A stretch of 64,000 nt of DNA from the NCBI GenBank assembly GCA_025927475.1, contig JAICLL010000012.1:1-64000 (forward strand). The letters run 5' to 3'. The DNA is from Pirellulales bacterium (GTDB lineage: Bacteria > Planctomycetota > Planctomycetia > Pirellulales > JAICIG01). The first letter of the stretch is position 1. Every line of letters starts with the position of its first letter. The notes under the pieces are model-generated. The model worked only from the letters and a program-made list of their open reading frames with translations. It searched no databases and was not told where the DNA came from. Positions 9,101 through 15,185 of this stretch are shown piece after piece. A program made the position numbers and the translations under genes.

Positions 9101-11882
9101 GCTTCTGGCGGCACACGACTATTGGCGCTTGCACGGGCTCGAAGTTGATCTCGTGATCGTGAACGACGATCCGAGCGGATACTTGGATGAGTTGAACGAG
9201 CAACTGCTCGCGTTGATCCGTGCCAGCGATTCGCATGGCTTGGCCGACAAACCAGGCGGCGTGTATCTGCGGAAGGCCGCCCAATTGAGCGACGACGATC
9301 GCAATTTGCTCGCAGCCGCAGCGCGGGTGGTGCTGGCGGGCAGCCGCGGTTCGTTGGCGGCCCAGGTCGATCGCCGCACGCGCGCGCCGCAGGTGGTCGA
9401 GCGTTTCGCGCCCCGCGCGCTGGCAGGCCAGCCTGCGGAAGAGAGCGATCCGCTTGAGGCGGCCGGCGGCTCGCTTCAGTTCGAAAATGGTCTCGGCGGC
9501 TTCACGCCCGACGGCCGCGAATATGCGATTCGCATCGTTCCGCGGGCCGGCGAGATTGACTTGCCTCCGGCGCCCTGGATCAATGTCATTGCCAATCGTC
9601 AGGCCGGGTTTTTGATCTCCGAAACGGGCGGCGGCTATACCTGGGCCGGCAATAGCCAGATGAATCGCCTGACGCCGTGGAACAATGATCCCGTCTCCGA
9701 TTCGCCCGGCGAGATTGTCTATCTGCGCGATGAAGCCACCGGCGATGTTTGGACGCCCACGCCGCTGCCGCTGGGACGCGACACCGCTACCACCGTCCGG
9801 CACGGGCAGGGTTACACCACGTTTGAGCGGCAAAGCCACGGCATCTGGCATGAGCTGACCGTGTTTGTGCCGGCCGAGCAGCCGCTGAAACTCGTGCGTT
9901 TGAAGCTGCGAAACGCGACGCGTCGACAACGCCGGCTGGCGGCGGTTTTTTACGCCGAGTGGGTGCTGGGCGGCAGCCGCGACGACGCCTCGATGCAAGT
10001 CATCACCGAGCTGGATGCCGAGAGCGGCGCGCTGCTGGCCCGAAATCCATTTGGCGGCGACTTTGCAACGCGAGTGGCTTTTGCCGATGTCAATCGCCGG
10101 CCGCATTCGGTAACCGCCGACCGCACGGAATTCTTGGGACGCAACGGTTCGCCCAGCCGGCCGGCTGCCTTGCAGCAAACGCATTTGTCGGGCAAAACCG
10201 GCGCGGGACTCGATCCCTGCGCCGCACTGATGGTGGAGGTCGAATTGCCGCCCGAGGGCGAGCAGGAGATCACCTTCTTGCTGGGCCAGGCTGAGACCGT
10301 GGATGAATGCCGGCGGCTGCTCGCCGAGTATCGCCAGCCGGCACAGGTGCAAGCATCGCTGGACGAAGTGTGCCATTGCTGGCACAAACTGCTGACCACG
10401 ATCGAAGTGCGCACGCCCGATCCCGCGCTCGATCTGCTGGTCAACCGCTGGCTGCTGTACCAGGTGCAAAGCTGCCGCGTGTGGGGCCGATCGGCGTTCT
10501 ACCAGTCGGGCGGGGCTTATGGCTTCCGCGATCAATTGCAAGATTCGATGGCGCTGGTCTATGCCAACCCGTTTGAAGCGCGCGAACATCTGTTGCGCGC
10601 GGCCAGCCGGCAGTTTCTGGAAGGCGATGTTCAACATTGGTGGCATCCGCCGACAGGCCGCGGCGTGCGTACCCGCTTTTCCGACGACCTGCTCTGGCTG
10701 CCGTTTGTTGCCGCACATTACGTCTCGACCACCGGCGACGCCGCTGTGCTCGATGAGCAGGTCTCGTTCTTGCGCTCCGCGCCGCTGCGGCCCGAGCAAG
10801 AAGAAGATTACGGGCTGCCGGAGGTCGTGCCGGGCGCCTCGCTCTATGAACATTGCGTCCGCGCGCTCGAGCATGGCAGCCGCCGCGGCCAGCATGGTTT
10901 GCCGCTCATGGGCACAGGCGACTGGAACGACGGCATGAACCGTGTAGGCGCCGGCGGCAAAGGCGAGAGCGTTTGGGACGCTTGGTTCTTGCTGGCCATC
11001 TTGCCGACCTGGACCGAACTCGCCACGCACCGCGGCGACGAGGAGCGGGCGGCCAAGTGGCGCCATCTTGCCGCGGAGCTGCGCGAGAGTATCGAGGCCC
11101 ACGCCTGGGACGGCGGTTGGTATCGGCGAGCGTATTTTGACGATGGCACACCGCTGGGCTCGCAGGAGAACACCGAGTGCCGCATCGACGCTATCGCCCA
11201 GGCCTGGTCGGTTATTTCTGGCGCGGCGCCCGATGGGCGCGCTCGGCAGGCCATGGACGCCGTCGATCGCTTGCTTGTGAAGCCCGACAAGCGGTTGATC
11301 ATGCTGCTCACGCCGCCGTTCGACCAGGGGCCGCTCGAGCCGGGCTACATCAAGGGCTATCTGCCGGGCATCCGTGAAAATGGCGGCCAGTATACGCACG
11401 CGGCCACCTGGGTGGTGGACGCGATGGCCCGGCTGGGCCGCGGCACGCGCGCCGTCGAGCTTTACGACCTGCTCAACCCGATCCATCATGCGCAGACGCG
11501 CGAGGACGTCGAGCGCTATCGCGTCGAGCCTTATGTGGTTGCCGCCGATATTTACAGCCAGCCGCCGCACGTGGGCCGGGGCGGCTGGACCTGGTATACC
11601 GGCTCGGCGGCCTGGATGTATCGCGTGGCGCTGGAATCGATCTTGGGTTTCCGCTTGCAGGGCGACCAGTTGCGCATCGAGCCATGCATCGCCGCCGATT
11701 GGCGCGAATACACGATCACGTATCGCCGCGGTTCAGCCACCTACATCATTCGCGTCGAGAATCCCGCCGGTGTTGAGCGAGGCGCCTCCACCGTAACCAT
11801 CGACGGCCAGCCTGCCGCGGACGGCATCATTCCGGTGGCGGACGACGGCCGCGAGCACCAGGTAGTGGTGCGGCTGGGGTGA
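3129..11882 (+). CDS. ndvB: Cyclic beta-1,2-glucan synthase (NdvB/Cgs type)
   Basis: 2917 aa, close to the 2800-2900 aa of rhizobial/Brucella Cgs proteins. The enzyme uses UDP-glucose to build, trim and cyclise beta-1,2-glucan at the inner membrane. Order: N-terminal helical region; first membrane segments (~455-520); GT84 glucosyltransferase (~520-860) with LDADTQLP near 677 and HRWARGDWQ; more membrane helices (~870-1030); glucoamylase-like domain (~1045-1560) with WLPPDNFQEDP; two beta-sandwich GH94-associated regions (from ~1635 and ~2150); and a GH94 phosphorylase-like catalytic domain with GTGDWNDGMN near 2597, the site that sets chain length. Two low-complexity inserts, ~398-425 and ~1291-1325, look lineage-specific; the first contains a copy of repeat R4. 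Gene symbol is by family resemblance. Confidence 0.93.
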   Translation: MTVSTERASAAAAASAAADRMLSFLRGDDTIRAEIFGVEGLENHARNLAAADRVGRVSAYPLHQRFLENGRELAETHRRIVEATTREETITTDAEWLLDNYHIIEDALREIRQDLPHGYYAQLPKLIDAPMRGLPRVYAIGIHLIAHTDSCLDETNVTRFVEAYQQVSPLTIGELWAVPIMLRLGLLENLRNLSRKMLAAWSERTRAAAWAERWTAVRETAEPTVAWLAEFIAQEPASGWSDAFVVRLMEALRDQGEEAVQAAEWLEKAIDERGTAFSEVLRREHQRQAASQVSVGNCVTSLRVLSSIDWSIFFDRTSLVEAILCGDPSGVYALQDFATKDRYRRTVEHLARRSHCKEEAVARRAVELAEAALAVSAARSSSNSAPQESVVPQSECQPLGQAGHKGRGYPPDQGRGGYPAAAHVGYYLIGPGRFEFRSELGYRPTLSEQFHEAVLAHPELVYFGSLIVITAALLAGALAGGRLLGEGWAALLVMAAAALLPASELALRLVHQMVTLLVPPRVLPKLDLRQGIPERCAAIVVMPSMLVRADSAQLLAERLEVHYLSNPDPHLWFALLTDFADAPNEHQPEDAAYVDDALRRIAALNERYCRHGPPRFFLFHRRRKFNPVQNGWMAWERKRGKLIEFNRLLRGARDTSFTVSSGDLRQLPRIRYVITLDADTQLPREAAPRLVGTLDHPLNRPRFDAAAGRVVEGYGVLQPRISFDLVSAHRTRFSRVWSKSAGLDPYTTASSDVYQDLFGRGSYIGKGIYDVDAFEAAVGNTFPENQVLSHDLIEGNYARCGLVSDIELVDDFPGRYHAYARREHRWARGDWQLLPRLSAAFASNDRTFAKQNTTLPLVERWKVLDNLRRSLVPLSLVLLLVLGWTVGPGSAWFWTLAALAVPAFPLIQVLLRAGRQPARRELAITAAQVALEIIFLAEQSYRLADAIARTLYRLYISGRNLLEWETAASAEQRLGDQQAAYWRSMWPAPALAASLCAIVLLVQPRGLLIAAPLLIAWAASPAVAWWMSQPPRRREAPLSAQQRQYLRRTARKTWFFFETFVGPQDHWLPPDNFQEDPKGQIAHRTSPTNIGLYLLSTLAAHDFGYLGLRDCIERLEHTFDTLDQLPKYQGHLFNWYDTQTLAVLDPPYVSTVDSGNLLASLWTLAEGLGEKLGRPLDVGAWAEGLGDALHLAEEAFRTLAPRPHLPDDLFERFAAAFASARAVLAEAPSDVSAAGAWLSGFLEQLEALNRHEQSLAAAVRETPEALARWLDRLQTQARSLAGDCAPWGSPPAQANEQRGQINSGDTIGGGHAPTQSASDADSHAAWKTRIDALIERIERFGERMRFKFLYNEPRHLFSIGYNHALGRLDNAHYDLLPSEARLTSFLAIARGEVPRKHWFQLGRHLSRAGGGTLLSWGGTMFEYLMPRLFFRRYPNTLLDMSCRGAVARQIEYGRQSRVPWGVSESGFNALDGNLDYQYQSFGVPGLGLKRGLSHDLVVAPYATALALAIDAPAAIQNLHVLAAARAEGPYGFYEAVDYTRDRLMERHRSAIVRSYMAHHQGMLLLALSNCLDHGRMTRRFHARPEVRATELLLQERAPDGAPYVEAHGDEATPPAVVRDFVPPLTRRIMSPDTPHPLTLLLSNGSYRVLVTNAGSGYSAWRDLDVTRWREDRTCDAWGQFCYVRDLRTGALWTSGHQPLCRPADRYEVRLNIDKAEFYRRDGNIETHQEITVSPENDAEIRRLTLTNHDSRSHDLELTSYAEIVLSPHRADRAHPAFGKLFLETEYLAGTRALVCRRRPRAADQSPHWAVHVLAVDGPMLGEVQYETDRCRFLGRGRTPERPQAIEPGAVLSGATGPVLDPVFSLRCRVRLTPGASMCIAFTTAVAVSREEALSLADQYHDFHSVNRAFELAWAHSQVQLRHLHLSSEEVHLFQRLASQVVYAGRTLRGSQKALLANCQGQPGLWRFGISGDKPIVLAHIGQSEQLALARQLLAAHDYWRLHGLEVDLVIVNDDPSGYLDELNEQLLALIRASDSHGLADKPGGVYLRKAAQLSDDDRNLLAAAARVVLAGSRGSLAAQVDRRTRAPQVVERFAPRALAGQPAEESDPLEAAGGSLQFENGLGGFTPDGREYAIRIVPRAGEIDLPPAPWINVIANRQAGFLISETGGGYTWAGNSQMNRLTPWNNDPVSDSPGEIVYLRDEATGDVWTPTPLPLGRDTATTVRHGQGYTTFERQSHGIWHELTVFVPAEQPLKLVRLKLRNATRRQRRLAAVFYAEWVLGGSRDDASMQVITELDAESGALLARNPFGGDFATRVAFADVNRRPHSVTADRTEFLGRNGSPSRPAALQQTHLSGKTGAGLDPCAALMVEVELPPEGEQEITFLLGQAETVDECRRLLAEYRQPAQVQASLDEVCHCWHKLLTTIEVRTPDPALDLLVNRWLLYQVQSCRVWGRSAFYQSGGAYGFRDQLQDSMALVYANPFEAREHLLRAASRQFLEGDVQHWWHPPTGRGVRTRFSDDLLWLPFVAAHYVSTTGDAAVLDEQVSFLRSAPLRPEQEEDYGLPEVVPGASLYEHCVRALEHGSRRGQHGLPLMGTGDWNDGMNRVGAGGKGESVWDAWFLLAILPTWTELATHRGDEERAAKWRHLAAELRESIEAHAWDGGWYRRAYFDDGTPLGSQENTECRIDAIAQAWSVISGAAPDGRARQAMDAVDRLLVKPDKRLIMLLTPPFDQGPLEPGYIKGYLPGIRENGGQYTHAATWVVDAMARLGRGTRAVELYDLLNPIHHAQTREDVERYRVEPYVVAADIYSQPPHVGRGGWTWYTGSAAWMYRVALESILGFRLQGDQLRIEPCIAADWREYTITYRRGSATYIIRVENPAGVERGASTVTIDGQPAADGIIPVADDGREHQVVVRLG
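4332..4357 (-). repeat. R4 dispersed repeat copy inside the glucan synthase gene
   Basis: The string GCCGGCCACAAGGGCCGGGG plus TACCC recurs nearly unchanged at 62284-62308 and, inverted, twice in hypF. Here it is read in frame as AGHKGRGYPP within a linker just before the first membrane segments. It appears to have been inserted without breaking the gene. Confidence 0.6.
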
Positions 11883-11982
11883 TTTTGGATTTTAGATTTT
11901 GGGTTTTGGATTGGCGAGGTACCGAGAAGTGCGTGGCGTGCAACTTCGTTCGCCGGATCAACGGGACAAGTCGTAGGCGCGC

Positions 11983-12016
11983 AAAAAAAGCCGTCCGAGC
12001 GGCGGCTCGGACGGCT
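11983..12016 (-). terminator. Strong rho-independent terminator of the MORN-like gene
   Basis: AGCCGTCCGAGC (11989-12000) pairs perfectly with GCTCGGACGGCT (12005-12016) around a GGCG loop. On the minus strand it is followed by seven T (11983-11989 as A on plus). It lies 32 bases beyond the stop of the 12048-13304 gene. The facing glucan synthase gene ends at 11882. Confidence 0.85.
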
Positions 12017-12047
12017 GATCGTGGATTCCGGTGCGTGGAAAGCGCGC

Positions 12048-13304
12048 TTAGCGCTTCAACTGGCTGCGAATCTTCGGCGCCGCGGGATGGGGCAAGAGAG
12101 CGTTGTTCTTGCCTACCGCCGCCGGAACCGGAGCTTCGACCACTTTGCCTTCGGCGTGCGTCAGGTCGGCCGTTTCATGCACGCGGCCATTGGTGTCCCA
12201 CCAGCGCCAGCGGCCCGTCGGGTTGCCGTCGGCATATTCGCCCTGCGTCGAGCGTTGGCCGTTGGCGTGCCACCAGACCCATTTGCCGGTCTGCTTGCCG
12301 CTGTCGTAGGCGCCTTCCAAGGCCACCTGCCCGTTCTGGTACCACCAGAAGAATTTGCCGATTTGGAAATCGTTGCGATATTCGCCCTGCATCTGCTTCT
12401 GGCCGTTCTGGTACCACTGCGTCCAGGCGCCGTGCTTCTCGTCTTTGCCCTGCTTGATGTAGCTGGCCAGCTTGGCGTTCCACCAATCGTCGGGCGTCTG
12501 CACGATCTCTTTGGCATAGAGATACATGCCTTCCGACTTCTTCTGCTTGTTGCCGTAATAGTCGATCTTCGGGGCGAGCTTCCGGCCGGTTTGATAGGTG
12601 TCCTTCACGATCTGGCGGCCGTCGGCGTTCCACTCGTTGTACTCGCCGTCAATCTCGCCGTCGCGATAGTCGATCTCGCGCATCTTGCGGCCATTGGCAA
12701 AATACCAAACGGCCTTGCCGTCGCGGTTGCCGCCGGTAAAGTGCCATTCGCTGATCTTGCGCTGCTTGCTGTCGTAGATCGCCCACTTGCCGTTCAGCTT
12801 GCCGTTCTGGAACGTGGCCTGCGAAATGAACGGCCCGACAAACTGCTGATAGGGAATTTTCTGCAGCAAATCGAGGTCGGCGTTGCCGCGATACCAGCGG
12901 TTCCAGGTGCCGTCGCGCTCGCCGTTGCGATAGTGACCTTCGGCCAGCACGGTGCCGCGCTCGTCGAACAGTTTCCACGAGCCGTGGTTCACATAGTTGC
13001 CATCGGCGTCCTGAGTCACCTCGCGTTCGATTTTGACGCTTCCATTGGGGAAACGCTCGCGGATGATCTCAACCTCGCTCGACGCCTCGGACGACCGGTC
13101 GGCGCTCGACTCCTCGTCGGCCGTCGCCAGATCGTCGCGATATTCTTCGGGTTCGCCGGCGGCTTCGTTGGCCAGCAAAGCGGTGGCGGCCGGGTCACGG
13201 CCGAATTGGGGATAGCCGTACTGGGCGCGGGCTGGAATTGCTTCCAGCGACAGCACCAGGCAAGCAGCTAACGGAACTAACGGAAACGCCGGATAGCGAG
13301 CCAT
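12048..13304 (-). CDS. Secreted MORN-variant repeat protein
   Basis: 418 aa from ATG 13304, chosen because AAAGGAG lies 6-7 nt upstream and a clean signal peptide follows (FPLVPLAACLVLSLEAIPARAQ); the track extends 17 residues further. After an acidic linker, about nine repeats follow (~105-390) of the form G-x-W-x-x-W-x-x-N-G-x: for example GTWNRWYRGN, GKAVWYFANGRK, GEYNEWNADGR, GKFFWWYQNGQ and GKWVWWHANGQ. These are MORN-type toxin_YwqK repeats, likely stacking beta-hairpins. The product is probably exported to the periplasm or surface. Its binding partner cannot be read from the sequence. Followed by a strong terminator. Confidence 0.85.
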   Translation of the reverse strand: MARYPAFPLVPLAACLVLSLEAIPARAQYGYPQFGRDPAATALLANEAAGEPEEYRDDLATADEESSADRSSEASSEVEIIRERFPNGSVKIEREVTQDADGNYVNHGSWKLFDERGTVLAEGHYRNGERDGTWNRWYRGNADLDLLQKIPYQQFVGPFISQATFQNGKLNGKWAIYDSKQRKISEWHFTGGNRDGKAVWYFANGRKMREIDYRDGEIDGEYNEWNADGRQIVKDTYQTGRKLAPKIDYYGNKQKKSEGMYLYAKEIVQTPDDWWNAKLASYIKQGKDEKHGAWTQWYQNGQKQMQGEYRNDFQIGKFFWWYQNGQVALEGAYDSGKQTGKWVWWHANGQRSTQGEYADGNPTGRWRWWDTNGRVHETADLTHAEGKVVEAPVPAAVGKNNALLPHPAAPKIRSQLKR

Positions 13305-13555
13305 TGCGCACTCCTTTAAGCAACAAACAAATCTGCGGGGCCGCCGGAACTCCACGGTTAGCTACGTTTATCGGCTCCCCATGTGTGGGAGCTTCGCGTT
13401 TTTCAGCCGTTTCACCGGCCGAAAATGGTTTTGGGGGGCTTTCGCCCGCTGATTCAGGGAGCGTGGGAAGACTGGGCGAAATGTGCTGGTTTTCGTAGAA
13501 TCGGGAAGTACGGAGTGCCAGGAAGGGAATGAGGCCAGAGCGAGAAGGGGATGCA
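13305..13555. other. Divergent intergenic region
   Basis: 251 bases between the divergent MORN-like and HEAT-repeat genes; it must hold both promoters. I see no convincing -35/-10 pair and no repeat of the R1-R5 families. Confidence 0.4.
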
Positions 13556-13858
13556 ATGGATTCAGAAACCGTTCGTCAGCGGATCGACGAGCTGAAGGAC
13601 CGCGACATGGTGATCCGGCAACGAGCGGTGGACGCCCTCCGCCAACTCGGGCCGGAGGCCAAATCGGCGGTGCCGGCCCTCACGGCCGCCTTGCGCGATT
13701 CATCGTGCGGGGTGCGTCGCCGGGCTGCCGAGGCCCTGGGAGCGGTGGGCGCGGAAGCCCGTTCGTCGGTGCCCGCACTCACGGAGGCCCTGCGCGACCG
13801 CATTCACACCGTCCGCGACGCCGCCCGTGCCGCGCTGGAGAAAATCGGCAAGGCCTGA
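13556..13858 (+). CDS. Short HEAT-repeat protein
   Basis: 100 aa from ATG 13556, preferred over the upstream track start because GAAGGGG sits about 6 nt before it. The chain is almost entirely three HEAT/PBS-lyase-like helical repeats of ~31 residues: RQRAVDALRQLGPEA, RRRAAEALGAVGAEA and RDAARAALEKIG, each followed by SAVPALTAAL-type helices. Such proteins act as binding scaffolds, and in some lineages as phycobilin lyase relatives. There is no signal peptide, so it is cytoplasmic. The partner is unknown. It stands alone, convergent with the DUF362 gene 25 bases downstream. Confidence 0.8.
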   Translation: MDSETVRQRIDELKDRDMVIRQRAVDALRQLGPEAKSAVPALTAALRDSSCGVRRRAAEALGAVGAEARSSVPALTEALRDRIHTVRDAARAALEKIGKA

Positions 13859-13883
13859 AAGCTGTGGGTCTCCCGCATTTGCT

Positions 13884-14792
13884 TCACGGGTGCTCAAACG
13901 ACAGCCGATGGCCGTACAGCGCCTCGGTGATTTTGGCCCAGGCGTCTTTCAGGCTCAGAGCCGGAAACTCCATTTTCTCCCGATCGGTTTCGCCCAGGCC
14001 CAGCCGGCCGGCCTCCCAAAGATGCCGCACCGCCTGTGGGCTGAAACCCAACAAGCGCGCTCCCACGATGTCGGCGGCCACCGCGTCGCGGCTGGCGATG
14101 GCGATGCCCGTCTCGACCGCATGGCCCATCAAGGGGCCGGTGCCAATCATCGCCGGATGCCCCACCGTCACCGCCAGGTGAATCGGGAACCGCTTGGCCA
14201 TCGACGCGATGAACGAGTGCATGTCGTCAAAAAACGACTGCTCGTGCTTTTCCTTCGAACGGGGGTGGCCGTAGTAATCGGCGGCAGGATACGACATAGC
14301 GATGTTCTTCAGCGCCAGCGTGACCGTGGCGGTGGAGTGCAATTTGAGCTGATTCACGGCCACCAGCGTTTCGTACTCCAGCACGCGCGGGTTGACGGTC
14401 ACCTTTTGCTGCGGTCCGCGCACGTCTTTCTCGGGCGCGTAGGGCAACTCGACTTCGACGAACGGCGGGCGATTATGATCGAAAAACGTCGCACCCTCTT
14501 CGCCGACCACGTCCATCAGGCCGGCGATACGAAACACGTCGTCGGTTTCCGCCGCCCCGGCGCCGCCGGTGACCACCAACTCTTTCGGACCAAACTGTTT
14601 CAAGTGGCGAAGCACGGCTCGCAGCGTATCGGGCTGGGTGACGCCGGTGGTGTCGCTTTTCGATGCCCAGGTGTCGTTGGGTTTGACGGCCACGAGCTTG
14701 CCCGAAATCAGGTCGTTGAGCTCCAAATGTCCCAGGGCCTGTTCGATGGCCTGCTGGATGTCAGAATGGTGGGTAATTGCGACTTTGGCCAT
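13884..14792 (-). CDS. DUF362 domain-containing protein
   Basis: 302 aa from ATG 14792 (MAKVAITHH), where family similarity begins; the track start adds 34 implausible residues. Features typical of DUF362 are VAVKPNDTW near the N-terminus, TGVTQPDTLRAVLRHL, VTGGAGAAETDDVF, and the central VNQLKLHSTATVTLALKNI segment. No ferredoxin-type CxxCxxC cluster is present, unlike some DUF362 proteins, so this is the cluster-free version. The reaction is not established for the family. No signal peptide is seen with this start. Confidence 0.8.
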   Translation of the reverse strand: MAKVAITHHSDIQQAIEQALGHLELNDLISGKLVAVKPNDTWASKSDTTGVTQPDTLRAVLRHLKQFGPKELVVTGGAGAAETDDVFRIAGLMDVVGEEGATFFDHNRPPFVEVELPYAPEKDVRGPQQKVTVNPRVLEYETLVAVNQLKLHSTATVTLALKNIAMSYPAADYYGHPRSKEKHEQSFFDDMHSFIASMAKRFPIHLAVTVGHPAMIGTGPLMGHAVETGIAIASRDAVAADIVGARLLGFSPQAVRHLWEAGRLGLGETDREKMEFPALSLKDAWAKITEALYGHRLSFEHP

Positions 14793-14903
14793 GTCGGGCT
14801 GCCTGGCTGGCGGTTGGGATGGGCGTGAAAGCTGCGAAGAAACAGGCGGGAGCAATTGGCGCGCCCTCGACTGCCGTGCGCCGGGATGCCACAATCGAGT
14901 CGT

Positions 14904-15185
14904 ATGCTGATACCCCAGTTCTCACTTCGGGCGATTCTGGCGGCGACCGCCGTGTGCGGCTTTTTTTCGTTGATTGGGGCGGCGGCCCTGCGCGGCTCGC
15001 CCTCGGCGGCGGCGATCAGCCTGGCGCTGTTGACGCTGGTCGTGATGCTGGCAGTTCACGGGCTGGTGTTTTTCGCGGTGTGGCTGTTTTCGCTGATATT
15101 GCCCGGCCGGCGCGCCGCGCTCGGGCAGTCCCCCTTTGCGCCGCCACCATCACATTCACCCGAAAACCGCACGGTGCAATCATGA
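14904..15185 (+). CDS. Small two-helix membrane protein, first gene of a four-gene operon
   Basis: 93 aa from ATG 14904. The N-terminus MLIPQFSLRAILAATAVCGF is the QFSLR-type beginning often seen on small planctomycete membrane proteins, followed by a hydrophobic helix (~8-28) and a second long one (~34-64). The C-terminus is short, cytoplasmic-looking and Pro/Ser-rich. The stop overlaps an ATG of the next gene (ATGA at 15182). No enzymatic motif is seen. Function unknown; it may help the adjacent large membrane protein or ABC ATPase. Confidence 0.65.
   Translation: MLIPQFSLRAILAATAVCGFFSLIGAAALRGSPSAAAISLALLTLVVMLAVHGLVFFAVWLFSLILPGRRAALGQSPFAPPPSHSPENRTVQS

Noticed and set aside
8922-11570. 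882-aa minus-strand ORF antisense to the glucan synthase
   Set aside because: Shadow frame of a strongly coding GC-rich gene; no family motif and no ribosome site. The plus-strand frame holds all conserved Cgs motifs.
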